In this document: positions 36,466 to 45,445 of the stretch, one piece after another
How positions within the stretch are numbered: the stretch's first letter is position 1
Layout: each line of letters starts with the position of its first letter
DNA from: Saprospiraceae bacterium
GTDB taxonomy: Bacteria > Bacteroidota > Bacteroidia > Chitinophagales > Saprospiraceae
DNA: 64,000 nt
Direction: 5' to 3'
Assembly: GCA_016718505.1 (NCBI GenBank)
Contig: JADKDE010000001.1
Span: 310,001 to 374,000 of the forward strand
Notes under the pieces: model-generated
What the model saw: the letters and a program-made list of their open reading frames with translations, nothing else
Databases searched by the model: none
Told to the model about the DNA's origin: nothing
Made by a program: the position numbers and the translations under genes

Positions 36466-39128
36466 ATGAAAATGAATTTTGATCATATTATCCAACAAAA
36501 GCTAAATTCGTTCGAAACGACGGATGCTCAGGCTTTTGGTGGTGCAGAATCTAAAGCCTTCGAGGGCTTAGGGGGTTCCGCAAGTGATCAAAATCATATG
36601 GCTTTTGATAATACGGCTGGAATGAACTTCGATTTTTTCTCTGATAAGTTGAACAATGCTTTTGGAGAAAAGTCTTTCGATACTAGTATCAGCGATAATA
36701 TAAGCAATTTCAATGGTGGAAACATAGGATTAGATTTCAGCAAAGTTGAAAATCACTTGCAGAATTTTGATTCAATTTCTAATTTCGATCAAGCGATCGT
36801 TGCATCAGTTTCAAATTTCACTTCAGCTGATTTGTCTGGAATGAATTTTGATAATTTCAATTTTGATCTTTCCAAGGCTGAAAACACCAAAGAATTTGAT
36901 GGTAGGGTCCATGAAGCTGTAGTCAATACCACTATTTATACGGATGGATTGGATTATGATTCATTTGAATATAAATGGAAATATAGTGAATTCGATCAGA
37001 TTTGCAGACAACGTCTTAATTTCTATACCCCAGAAATCGTTTCAGGGATAGATTTTGATCGCGTATCCAATTCTTTGGATGACCAAAAAGTTCAAAAATT
37101 TGATCATTTAGTGGTAGATGCTTTAAGTGGTTTGTCCATTAATTCTAAGGGTGACTTTGATAGTTTTGAGAACAAACTGCAGGATAGCTCTGAAATTAAA
37201 ATTCAAGCATTTGATTATTTGATTGACCAGAAGGTAGGCGATTTCGTACCAACTATCGAAGAAAAGAACTTTGATGCCTTTTATGCAAGACTTAATAGTA
37301 CCATCAAGAACAATTCACAGGCTTTTGATAATGCAGTTAAGTCAAATATAGAGTCTAAACTCGACAAGACCATCGGTAGATCTTGGGATGGAATGGAAAA
37401 GGTCATCCAACTTGAAAAGTCACGTAGATTTAAAATCTTAGCGGTTAAATTAGTTGAAGCGGCCGTATTCTTACTGGCGATTTTCACTTATTTGAATTAT
37501 CAGCCGACTATTGGGAAATGGCAGAAGAAAAACGTTACCACCATACAACGTACAGTGGACAAACAGGTGAGTGCCGATAACCAAAAGTCAATCATTGTTG
37601 ATAAAAAGAATAGCAACGATAATCAGGCTTTAAGTCAATCGTCGCAAAATGTTGATGATATGGCAAGTTCTAGAGCAAAAGTATCTAGTCCCTCGGCTAT
37701 TAAATCAGATATTAACAATAATGCTTTAGAGAAAGGATTGTCTCTTCAAGGTCAAAACAGCTTGTCTGAAACCAAATCATCTCCGAAAGCGCCAGAAAGC
37801 GCAGAAGCTAAAATAACTGGTCGTACTGACGTCAATCCAACAAATATATCATCTTCAATTCTATCATCAAAAGTTAAAGGTAACAACACAAAAACTCATA
37901 TCACCCCTAATAGTATTGATGAAGAAAAAGGTGTTACAGCTATAACAAATACCAACAAAGAATCAATTGGGGCGGGCAAATCAAATAAATCTAAAGCCGA
38001 TGCGACAACTTTGGCTTCAAATAAAGCTGTGAGTCCAAGTAACTCGAAGGCAAAAGAATCTGGTATTGTTTCTTTAGGAAATTCCAAAACCAATTCAAAT
38101 ACCAGCTCCTCATCAATGACTTCAACAAACCAAGGTGCTAAAAATAGTTTAGATGCAAGTGCTAAGACGGATTTGGATAAAAAAGATGATAATCAAGTAA
38201 GTAACGGCAATTCAAGTGAACTGTTGGCAAATCAATCTAACCTCGTAACTGGGGAAAATCTTAATGAGGACATCGATGGATCAGCAGCTTCTTCTTTAAC
38301 AATTCAAAAAAGTGCTACGGCAACTGCTGCGAGTAAAGCATCCGTGCTCACCATGTTGGACAAAAAGGTTTTGGCTGAATTATTTGTGAGCAACAATGCA
38401 GATAGACAATTGAATAATTTAAAATTGCCAAGCAGAAAGAATATTGTTTCTACATTAAATGGAAATAAAAAAATCAGCGGTCAATCACCTACTGGTCTTG
38501 TTTACTATGCTGAAGTATTCGGCGGAGGCAATACATTGATTATTCCGCCACCCAATGCATCAGTTAATGACGCCAATTTGGTAAAATCACTGATTGGTCA
38601 CCAGTTTGGAATAAAACTTGGCGCTCAAAAGAATAATTTTAATGTTGAATCTGGCATTCAATACAGTATAAACAAATTGAACGAAAAGCGAATCAAATTG
38701 AATTTTGAAAGTATTAATATTCCAATTTCTGCTGGCTACACAATTAATGTGAACGATAGGATTAAAATAAATGTTTTAGCTGAGTTGGTCTCAATATTAT
38801 TACTTGGAGTCAGTTTGATAGAAATATGACAATGGACTCTATAGTAAATGTCTTTTCAACAGCTAATAGTTCATTTGTACAAGAGTTAAAGCAACACTCT
38901 GTCATCTATAGAGAGAATTATAGTAATGGAATCATGACTTTAGATTCCTTCAAAGAAAGCTCATATCTGACTTTACACGGAGGTTTGAATTTACAATATA
39001 TTTTACCAGACAGAAAGACACTCTTGGTGTTATCAGGTAGATACTCAACTACACCACGCAAATATGCTGAAATTCTACCTAAATTTAATTCTGTAGAAAT
39101 AAACTTAGGGTTAAGGCGCAATTTCTAA
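36466..39128 (+). CDS. Putative anti-sigma protein: cytoplasmic repeats, one membrane helix, linker and outer-membrane beta-barrel (frameshifted)
   Basis: Residues 1-320 are built of repeated (F/W/Y)D-x-x-(F/V)...KL blocks, for example NFDFFSDKLNN, DYDSFEYKWK, DFDSFENKLQD, NFDAFYARLNS and SWDGMEKVIQ, alternating with FDxxVxxxV blocks. A single membrane helix follows (about 325-345), then a long S/N/K-rich linker and, from about 675, beta-barrel strands. The frame fails at 38782: adding one G gives VLAGVGLNIITWSQFDRN and joins the 100-residue C-terminal ORF, ending in a barrel-type terminal strand (EINLGLRRNF). Intact length would be about 890. With the sigma gene just upstream, a role as a one-piece envelope-to-sigma signalling protein is likely but inferred. 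Confidence 0.75.
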
Positions 39129-39185
39129 TCAGCCTTCAATAGACACATTTTCTACTTTTACATCTTCTATTTTGATACTTTAGAG

Positions 39186-39193
39186 TAACTTTG
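39186..39193 (+). promoter_or_regulatory. -7 promoter element for nadA
   Basis: TAACTTTG matches TAnnTTTG and is the same octamer as in the fumC promoter; the match extends through GTAACTTTGTGT. It predicts a leader of about 40 bases. A TTG at 39172-39174 is too close to serve as a canonical -33 box. Confidence 0.45.
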
Positions 39194-39238
39194 TGTTAAA
39201 ATTGGTAGTTTTTAGTTTCCAAAAATTTTAATCATTCA

Positions 39239-40234
39239 ATGACTCAGGCAGAATCACAATTATCTCAAAAAGGCTATTTAGACATCCCAGTTGATCCAAG
39301 TTTAGATCTATTTGCAGAAATAACTCGTTTAAAAAACGAGAAAAATGCTGTTCTTTTAGCTCATTATTACCAAGATAGTGAAATTCAAGACCTCGCTGAC
39401 TATGTCGGAGATAGTCTTGGTTTAAGCCAAGAAGCTGCTAATACAAAAGCTGATATAATTATTTTCGCTGGTGTTCATTTTATGGCAGAAACAGCCAAAA
39501 TACTAAGTCCACACAAAAAAGTAATATTACCAGACTTGAAAGCAGGATGTTCCCTAGCGGATAGTTGTCCAGCGCCCCTTTTTAGGAAGTTTAAAGAAAA
39601 GCATCCCGACCACGTGGTTGTATCTTATATCAACTGTAGTGCTGAATTAAAGACCTTGACAGATATTTGTTGTACTTCAACAAATGCCGTCCAAATCATC
39701 GAAAGCATTCCACTTGATAAAAAAATAATATTTGCTCCTGATAAAAATTTAGGTGCTTATTTAATAAAGAAAACGGGCAGAGATATGGTCTTGTGGGATG
39801 GAGCTTGCATGGTTCATGAAATTTTTTCTAGAGAAAAGATCACAAAGCTCAAAGAAAGATATCCCCTAGCTAAGATCATTGCCCATCCCGAATGTGAATC
39901 ACATATCCTTGATATAGCTGATTATGTTGGCTCAACAAGTGGATTGTTAAATTATACCAGCAAATCGGACGCTAAGGAGTTTATCGTGGTTACCGAGGCT
40001 GGAATTTTATATCAAATGCAAAAAGCCAATCCCCACAAAACCTTCATAGCAGCCCCCCCTTTAAATAATTGCGCTTGCAATGAATGTCCACACATGAAAC
40101 GCAATACACTCGAGAAGCTTTACGTTTGTATTAAACATGAATTACCAGAAATTGTGCTTCCAGATTGGGTAATCAAAGAAGGTAGAGCATCAATCGATCG
40201 TATGTTGGAAATCAGCGCTAAGGCTGGTCTTTAA
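39239..40234 (+). CDS. nadA: Quinolinate synthase A
   Basis: 331 residues. NadA condenses iminoaspartate with dihydroxyacetone phosphate to quinolinate in NAD synthesis, using a [4Fe-4S] cluster. Seen are LAHYYQDSEIQDLADYVGDSLGLSQ near residue 40, the cysteine of LKAGCSLADSC, HPECESHILDIADYVGSTSG and the C-terminal NNCACNECPHMKRN. Length is normal. NadB and NadC are not in the window. Confidence 0.96.
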   Translation: MTQAESQLSQKGYLDIPVDPSLDLFAEITRLKNEKNAVLLAHYYQDSEIQDLADYVGDSLGLSQEAANTKADIIIFAGVHFMAETAKILSPHKKVILPDLKAGCSLADSCPAPLFRKFKEKHPDHVVVSYINCSAELKTLTDICCTSTNAVQIIESIPLDKKIIFAPDKNLGAYLIKKTGRDMVLWDGACMVHEIFSREKITKLKERYPLAKIIAHPECESHILDIADYVGSTSGLLNYTSKSDAKEFIVVTEAGILYQMQKANPHKTFIAAPPLNNCACNECPHMKRNTLEKLYVCIKHELPEIVLPDWVIKEGRASIDRMLEISAKAGL

Positions 40235-40263
40235 TATTAAATTTTATTATAATAAATAAATAT

Positions 40264-40292
40264 CTGTATATTAATATTATACAGTATTTTTG
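40264..40292 (+). promoter_or_regulatory. -7 box of the porG-like gene with an abutting inverted-repeat operator candidate
   Basis: A perfect inverted repeat CTGTATA (40264-40270) / TATACAG (40278-40284), with a seven-base spacer, ends exactly where the -7 box TATTTTTG (40285-40292) begins. It fills the space between the expected -33 and -7 elements, where a dimeric regulator would block or aid polymerase. Leader length would be about 15 bases. Binding is inferred from geometry alone. Confidence 0.5.
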
Positions 40293-40311
40293 TGCTTTAA
40301 ATAAAAATCCA

Positions 40312-41130
40312 ATGGTTAAAATTCCAGTTTGGAACGTCCTTGTTTTCATTTTTTTTGCAAATATTGCCATTGCTCAACGCGGTTGGGAAGCTGGTGGTGG
40401 TATTGGTCTTACCTATTATTTTGGCGATTTAAATACGCAATTTAGATTTGACAAGCCAGGACCACAGGTAAATTTGGCCGCAAGATTCAATTTTAATGAA
40501 CGACTCAGTTGGAAGTTTGCTGTTTCATATGGTTATATTTATGCCGCAGACTCAACGTCGCCCAATGCATTTGAGCGGGCAAGGAACTTGAGTTTTCGAT
40601 CTCACTTGGGTGAATTATCTGGTCAGTTTGAGTTCAATTTTTTACCTTATAATCATCTAAATAGGTATGATAATTGGACACCTTATATGTTTTTGGGATT
40701 TTCAACATTTTATTTCAATCCTCAAGCCAAATTGGATGGCGATTATATTAGTTTGAGATCATTAGGGACAGAGGGGCAATTCAAAGGAGAAGAGTATTAC
40801 ACTATCCAGCCATCATTAGTTTATGGTGCAGGAGTAAAAGCTGACTTTAATGAATATTGGAGTATTAATATAGAAATCAGCTTAAGACGTCTTTTTACAG
40901 ATTATTTAGACGATGTCAGCAAAGAATATCCTGACAAAGAAGATCTTTTAGGCCTTCGAGGACCTACGGCATTGTTGCTATCGAATAGGGCCTTGCCCGA
41001 AAATAGTTTAAGATATCGCTTTGGAGAGCCTGGAAGACAAAGGGGCAACAGTAAGGACAACGACTCTTTCAATTTTGTGTCCGTAAGTGCTTTATATTAC
41101 TTTGGAAGTGTTAAATGTCCTAAAATGTAA
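40312..41130 (+). CDS. porG: PorG-like T9SS outer-membrane barrel (DUF6089)
   Basis: 272 residues with a signal peptide ending ANIAIAQR and a beta-barrel pattern of alternating aromatic strands to the final YYFGS. The blocks GIGLTYYFGDLNTQF, FERARNLSFRSHLGELSGQFEFNF and YMFLGFSTFYFNPQA fit DUF6089, the family of PorG. PorG is an outer-membrane protein that anchors the PorK/PorN ring of the type IX secretion system. Some DUF6089 proteins are annotated only as porins, so PorG is the most likely but not the only reading. A candidate operator lies in its promoter. Confidence 0.75.
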   Translation: MVKIPVWNVLVFIFFANIAIAQRGWEAGGGIGLTYYFGDLNTQFRFDKPGPQVNLAARFNFNERLSWKFAVSYGYIYAADSTSPNAFERARNLSFRSHLGELSGQFEFNFLPYNHLNRYDNWTPYMFLGFSTFYFNPQAKLDGDYISLRSLGTEGQFKGEEYYTIQPSLVYGAGVKADFNEYWSINIEISLRRLFTDYLDDVSKEYPDKEDLLGLRGPTALLLSNRALPENSLRYRFGEPGRQRGNSKDNDSFNFVSVSALYYFGSVKCPKM

Positions 41131-41145
41131 ATACGTCGATAAAGG

Positions 41146-42558
41146 CTACTGACCGAGCCTAATCTCATCATCATTCGAGTTAAAAAATTTATACTCAAAA
41201 ATATGAAAATCTAAATTCGGTAAAACAGTAATCCACTTCCAATATTTCATGAACCATTTGTACTGTCGAGTGATAATTCCTTGCTTTATATAGGACTCAA
41301 CAAATGGATGAACCCTCAGTATCAAACTTGTTTTTTCTCCTGAATTCATGATAAAATCTAAATCAGATTCTATCTTATCAATGATCAAAATAGAAGCCGT
41401 CACCTTGCCAGTACCGTCACAAACTGGACACACTTCTGCCGTCTGAATGTTAATTTCTGGTTTGGCTCGCTCTCTTGTTATTTGCATTAGGCCAAACTTA
41501 CTTAGAGGCAAAATCGTGTGCTGTGCGCGATCTTTTGCCATGAATTCAACCATTTTCTTCTCTAGAAGTCGCTTGTGCTCATTGTTTTTCATATCAATGA
41601 AATCACAAACAATCAATCCCCCAATATCTCTCAATCTCAATTGTCTTGCGATCTCTTCGCCTGCTTCAAGATTAATTCGAAGGATGGCATCTTCGTGTAC
41701 ATGGTTGGAATACTTTGGCCCACTATTTATATCTATGACGTGCATAGCTTCGGTATGTTCAATTACGATATATGCACCACTGGACATCGTGGAGGTTTTT
41801 CCAAACGACGACTTAATTTGTTTTGTAATTGAATATTGATCAAAAATGGGCTTAGGCCCTTTGTGCAACTGTAGTATTTTGGCCTTTTCGGGCGCAATAT
41901 TTTGCAAATAACTCTTTATTTTATCATAAACTTGCTTGTCATCAACAACAACTTTATTGAAGTCATCATTCAACAAATCTCTTAACAAAGAGTTGGTCTT
42001 GTCAATTTCACTCAATACTCTCCTTGGATTTTCACCAGTTTTTAAGTTCTCATAGATAGAGATCCATTTCTCCTTCAATTCTCGGATTTCTTCATGCAAC
42101 TCTGCTACTTTTTTACCCTCAGCAGCGGTTCTAACGATTATTCCAAAATTCTTGGGTTTTATGCTCTCTACGAGCACATGCAGCCGCTTTCGCTCTTCTT
42201 CATTGCTGATCTTCTTCGAGACCGACACAGAGTCTGTAAATGGCGTTAAAACCAAAAATCTCCCAGCAATTGTAAGTTCACAACTCAATCTCGGGCCTTT
42301 TGTTGAAATGGCTTCCTTAATGTGTAATTTTGGTCCAAGGTCAGTATAATGCAAAAAAGCATCCTTAGGATGCCCAATTTCAACGAAAGCGGCATTCATT
42401 CCCGGCGTCAGTCTCTTAACGCGACCCAGGTAAATATCCCCTACTTGAAAATGGTCATTGCCCCGTTGATTGTGTATTTCAACCAATTTGCCGTCTTCGA
42501 CCAACGCAATCTCTAAATCATTACTTGAAGAAGATTGAATTATAAGTTCCTTTTCCAA
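41146..42558 (-). CDS. rng: Ribonuclease E/G family protein
   Basis: 470 residues, the short RNase G form without a degradosome scaffold. An S1 domain covers about 35-110 (VGDIYLGRVKRLTPGMNAAFVEIG). The catalytic DNase I-like part has VIDINSGPKYSN and RDIGGLIVCDFIDM, each with an active-site aspartate, and the zinc link is CPVCDGTG near 380. It cuts single-stranded RNA during rRNA maturation and mRNA decay. It is the last gene of the minus-strand set HU-TPR-COX24-rng; a 154-base leader with stem-loops precedes it. Confidence 0.93.
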   Translation of the reverse strand: MEKELIIQSSSSNDLEIALVEDGKLVEIHNQRGNDHFQVGDIYLGRVKRLTPGMNAAFVEIGHPKDAFLHYTDLGPKLHIKEAISTKGPRLSCELTIAGRFLVLTPFTDSVSVSKKISNEEERKRLHVLVESIKPKNFGIIVRTAAEGKKVAELHEEIRELKEKWISIYENLKTGENPRRVLSEIDKTNSLLRDLLNDDFNKVVVDDKQVYDKIKSYLQNIAPEKAKILQLHKGPKPIFDQYSITKQIKSSFGKTSTMSSGAYIVIEHTEAMHVIDINSGPKYSNHVHEDAILRINLEAGEEIARQLRLRDIGGLIVCDFIDMKNNEHKRLLEKKMVEFMAKDRAQHTILPLSKFGLMQITRERAKPEINIQTAEVCPVCDGTGKVTASILIIDKIESDLDFIMNSGEKTSLILRVHPFVESYIKQGIITRQYKWFMKYWKWITVLPNLDFHIFEYKFFNSNDDEIRLGQ

Positions 42559-42600
42559 AATTTCAATTTATTATGATTTATACCCAACTCCATACTACAT

Positions 42601-42693
42601 AGGCTCACCTGTTTATTAACAACTGAGCCTTGTAATGGCCGCCTCATCGAAAATGAAATTGGATTTTTCAATTGTTCTAGTTAATCCGATGAG
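42601..42693 (-). promoter_or_regulatory. Structured leader between the COX24 gene and rng
   Basis: The 154-base gap before rng holds two stem-loops: CTCATCG (42643-42649) pairs with CGATGAG (42687-42693) and encloses a smaller AATTG/CAATT hairpin (42657-42661 with 42669-42673), while AGGCTCA (42601-42607) pairs with TGAGCCT (42624-42630). In other bacteria RNase E limits its own mRNA through a structured 5' leader, so a similar loop is possible here; that is inference. Confidence 0.4.
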
Positions 42694-42712
42694 ATGAACT
42701 TATTTATTGAAC

Positions 42713-42805
42713 TTATTTCTTCTTCTTGTGTCTGTTTTTGCGAAGTCTCTTTTTTCTTTTGTGTGTGGCGATTTTATGTCGCTTTCTTTTTTTACCACAA
42801 GGCAT
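42713..42805 (-). CDS. AURKAIP1/COX24-domain mini-protein (30 aa, ribosome-associated)
   Basis: A 30-residue, extremely basic protein beginning MPCGKKRKRHKIATHKRKK and ending NRHKKKK. It matches the small AURKAIP1/COX24-domain proteins that are nearly invariant across Bacteroidota and are related to the mitochondrial small-subunit protein mS38. It should bind 16S rRNA as an extra ribosomal protein. Its place between HU-TPR and RNase G is a usual Bacteroidota context. The ORF is too short for standard length cut-offs and is easily missed; start and stop are clear (ATG 42805-42803, TAA 42715-42713). Confidence 0.88.
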   Translation of the reverse strand: MPCGKKRKRHKIATHKRKKRLRKNRHKKKK

Positions 42806-42832
42806 AATATGTATTTTTAATTATTAATAAAA

Positions 42833-43594
42833 TTATTTACAGTTCTTTAAATGCTTTTTTTGACTTTCCATATCGCCAATCAATTTGTAACAATCCACTA
42901 GCAAGCAGTCAACTTCGTGATTATCTGGCTCTATTTGTTGCCATTCTTTCAATCTTCCTATGGCTTTGTCTATTTGATTCGTTTTTATAGCCAATCTAAC
43001 CAGTTGCTTTAATACCTCCGTGTTCTTTGGATATGTTTTATTCAACTCTCTAAGCGCCAAAATTCCCTTCATAGGCTCTTCTGCCAAAGGAAGCTGTGTA
43101 TATACAATAGCTTTTTGAATCTTAATGTTTATATCTTCACTATCAAAAGACGCTGCTTTGTCAAGACAAAAAATAGCTTTATCTCTCTGCTTGGAAATAT
43201 CACCTGCTGTCTCTGCGTTTTCAACTTCTCCTAAATATGACGATCCAGCAATAAACCAAGCATTTTTAGAGTTTTCAACCTCAGCTACTTTCTCTGCAAA
43301 ATATCCAGCTACCAAATACTTTTTATTCTTATAAAAATAACCCGATAAATCCTTCCAATAACCAACTTTTTGGCCACTTTTGGTGGATTTATTAACCAAA
43401 ACATTCAAGGAATCTAGGTAATCTTTATCTTTTTTATCTAAAGACGGGATAATTTCCTCTATATTAAATTTTTGGGGTTGTTCAACCTTTCCAACATTTG
43501 GAGCTTTTTGAGGAAGCTTAAATTGAGCTAAAACGATCAATAAACAGAATATTCCTACCGCCCCTCCAACAATCCATTTTTGTTTAACATTCAT
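42833..43594 (-). CDS. Membrane-anchored TPR protein
   Basis: 253 residues. An N-terminal membrane helix (about 7-24, WIVGGAVGIFCLLIVLAQF) is followed by a linker and tetratricopeptide-like helices, for example YFAEKVAEVENSKNAWFIAGSSYLGEVENA and AIGRLKEWQQIEPDNHEVDCLLVDCYKLIGD. It is probably held in the inner membrane with the TPRs outside the cytoplasm, where they would bind other proteins. It lies 16 bases after the HU-like gene. The partner is unknown. Confidence 0.78.
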   Translation of the reverse strand: MNVKQKWIVGGAVGIFCLLIVLAQFKLPQKAPNVGKVEQPQKFNIEEIIPSLDKKDKDYLDSLNVLVNKSTKSGQKVGYWKDLSGYFYKNKKYLVAGYFAEKVAEVENSKNAWFIAGSSYLGEVENAETAGDISKQRDKAIFCLDKAASFDSEDINIKIQKAIVYTQLPLAEEPMKGILALRELNKTYPKNTEVLKQLVRLAIKTNQIDKAIGRLKEWQQIEPDNHEVDCLLVDCYKLIGDMESQKKHLKNCK

Positions 43595-43610
43595 AAAATC
43601 TCACTATTCA

Positions 43611-43922
43611 CTAATCCTCTTCCACGATTTCAGGCGCAGTAGTTACTTTATTTTTCACTTGATCGACAAATACTTTTGCTGGCTTAAAAGATGGAATAAA
43701 GTGTTCTGGAATTTCTATCGATTCATTCTTCTTTATGTGTCTTCCTATTTTTTTTGCACGTTTTTTTATAACAAAAGAACCAAACCCTCGGATGTAAACA
43801 TTTTCTCCCAAGGCTAGCGTATTTTTTATTTCATTGAAAAAGTGTTCAATAGCAACCAATACATCTACTTTCGGAACTCCCGTTTTATCCGATATAATTG
43901 TTACTAAATCTGCTTTTCTCAT
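43611..43922 (-). CDS. HU/IHF-family DNA-binding protein
   Basis: 103 residues from the start MRKADLVTIISDKTGVPKVDV; an upstream in-frame ATG at 43961 would add 13 residues that do not fit the family. The beta-arm region GENVYIRGFGSFVIKKRAKKIGRH is the DNA-binding signature, and the tail after KVFVDQVKN is acidic. The protein bends DNA as a dimer and helps organise the nucleoid. It opens the minus-strand set that ends in rng. A near-consensus -7 box (GAACTTTG) lies upstream. Confidence 0.93.
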   Translation of the reverse strand: MRKADLVTIISDKTGVPKVDVLVAIEHFFNEIKNTLALGENVYIRGFGSFVIKKRAKKIGRHIKKNESIEIPEHFIPSFKPAKVFVDQVKNKVTTAPEIVEED

Positions 43923-44146
43923 TATGTATGATTTAATTTTATTTAAAAAATGAATTGTCACTTTTTTGGAGGTACAAAGTTCGCATTTTTCACCATTTAA
44001 AAAAACTTTAGACTCATTTAATTGAAAAAAAAATTAATTAATTGATTGAAAATTAAGGAATTGGGTAAAATTATAGCGTTTTTTATGATCAAAAATAACA
44101 AAATTCCCTATTGCATTAATTGCATAAAATGGTTGGCTTTTTATGA

Positions 44147-44154
44147 TATCTTTG
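44147..44154 (+). promoter_or_regulatory. -7 promoter element for the VanY-like peptidase gene
   Basis: TATCTTTG matches TAnnTTTG, about 50 bases before the ATG at 44205. A canonical -33 TTG is not visible. The rest of the 282-base gap between the divergent HU-like and peptidase genes (43923-44204) shows only AT-rich sequence. Confidence 0.4.
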
Positions 44155-44204
44155 CTATTATTTAATTTCAAAATAATTGATTTTAGGCATAATTTTTTTA
44201 AAAG

Positions 44205-44888
44205 ATGGTCTTATTTTCCTTTCTAATTTTAATCTTTTGGGATGGTGTTGATCGAAATTTCTTAATTGGAAATTTTGATCCTTCAAAAAATACCGATTTT
44301 GTCGTTATAAATCCCGAATTCACTACAAAAAGCGAGATTTATATGCACAGTAAGGCCTATGAAGCCTTTAAAACTATGTATAAAGCCGCCAAAAAAGATG
44401 GAATACAGTTGACTATAGTTTCAGCTTTCAGAAGCTTTTCATATCAAAACAACAATATTTGGGAGAAAAAATGGGCCGCACAAGCTAAAAACAACCAACA
44501 TGATACAATTACCCTATACAATTTATTAAAATACAGCGCTTTCCCAGGCACGAGCAGACACCACTGGGGAACAGATATTGACCTTAATTCAGTTTCTGAC
44601 CAATATTTTGATACACCTTATGGCAAAAAAGTTTATAAGTGGCTCAATAAAAATGCTTCAAAATACGGGTATTGTCAGCCGTATAGTGACAAAAAATCAA
44701 CAAATCGTACAGGATATGAAGCTGAGAAGTGGCATTGGTCGTACACCCCACTTGCTTCTAGATTTCAAAAGGCTCATATTTCATTAATTACCGAAAACGA
44801 TTTAAAATCTGTAAAAGGGAATGAATGGCTAAAACCCTTAAATATTTTGGAAAAATATGTTTCTACTAAAGGAACTTCGTGTAATTGA
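44205..44888 (+). CDS. D-Ala-D-Ala carboxypeptidase, VanY/M15B family
   Basis: 227 residues. After a short hydrophobic N-terminus comes the M15B catalytic domain: VSAFRSFSYQ near residue 73, the zinc motif SRHHWGTDIDLN (SxHxxGxxxD) near 118, and EKWHWSY near 170, which supplies the catalytic glutamate and third ligand. It cleaves the terminal D-alanine of peptidoglycan stem peptides in the periplasm. The N-terminal signal is unusually short, so the start could lie a little upstream. It is convergent with the following small membrane gene. Confidence 0.88.
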   Translation: MVLFSFLILIFWDGVDRNFLIGNFDPSKNTDFVVINPEFTTKSEIYMHSKAYEAFKTMYKAAKKDGIQLTIVSAFRSFSYQNNNIWEKKWAAQAKNNQHDTITLYNLLKYSAFPGTSRHHWGTDIDLNSVSDQYFDTPYGKKVYKWLNKNASKYGYCQPYSDKKSTNRTGYEAEKWHWSYTPLASRFQKAHISLITENDLKSVKGNEWLKPLNILEKYVSTKGTSCN

Positions 44889-44900
44889 CAGAACAATCAG

Positions 44901-45329
44901 TTAAACATTGTCCATCAGTTTTTGGAATTTAGGGAACTCTTCTTGACAAATAATCAAGCGAATTTTATTTCCAAATCTCCCTTTAAATTTTAGTTTCAAA
45001 TGTCCCGTTTTAAAGATAATCCAATCGCGGACCTGGATTTTTTCAATGCTATCAAGAGGTATATTTACATGAGTAAAATAATCAGTGATATAAAGGCTAT
45101 CAGCATTATATTCGACCCTTTTAAACTGAAAAATAGTAAAATAAAGAAGAATAAGTCCCAATATATACATTATAGAACCTACAATTTTAATCCCTGTTAT
45201 ACCCAAAACCGAACCTTGGGCCTCATCTGTTATCCAAATAGCAACAAAAAACGACCCGAAAAATACTGCCCAAAAGATTGGGACAAACAATTTATAAAAA
45301 ATGGTACTTGTACTTGAAATTCTAATCAT
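44901..45329 (-). CDS. Small membrane protein, two helices and a PH-like domain
   Basis: 142 residues with no family I can name. Two membrane helices (about 10-32 and 45-65) are followed by a beta-rich cytoplasmic part, VEYNADSLYITDYFTHVNIPLDSIEKIQVRDW and HLKLKFKGRFGNKIRLII, which resembles bacterial PH domains of membrane proteins. It stands alone between the VanY-like gene and tatC, and no function is suggested by its place. Confidence 0.55.
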   Translation of the reverse strand: MIRISSTSTIFYKLFVPIFWAVFFGSFFVAIWITDEAQGSVLGITGIKIVGSIMYILGLILLYFTIFQFKRVEYNADSLYITDYFTHVNIPLDSIEKIQVRDWIIFKTGHLKLKFKGRFGNKIRLIICQEEFPKFQKLMDNV

Positions 45330-45445
45330 AATAAATCAATTAATCACTAAATGAAAAAGTGAATGTGTGTTATATCAAAAGACCTTATACCGCTGGTTAA
45401 ATTTAGGAAGATTCACCTTTTACAGTCAAATCAGCTTCTTCCAAG

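Noticed and set aside
38826..39128. An independent 100-residue gene starting with an ATGA overlap
   Set aside because: Its upstream frame continues the barrel of the preceding gene; a single missing G explains the break.
41447..41839. A 130-codon plus-strand ORF opposite rng
   Set aside because: Antisense to the conserved catalytic region of RNase G with no motif of its own.
43923..43961. Thirteen-residue N-terminal extension of the HU-like protein
   Set aside because: The family starts at MRKADLV; the extension has no counterpart and overlaps the likely leader.
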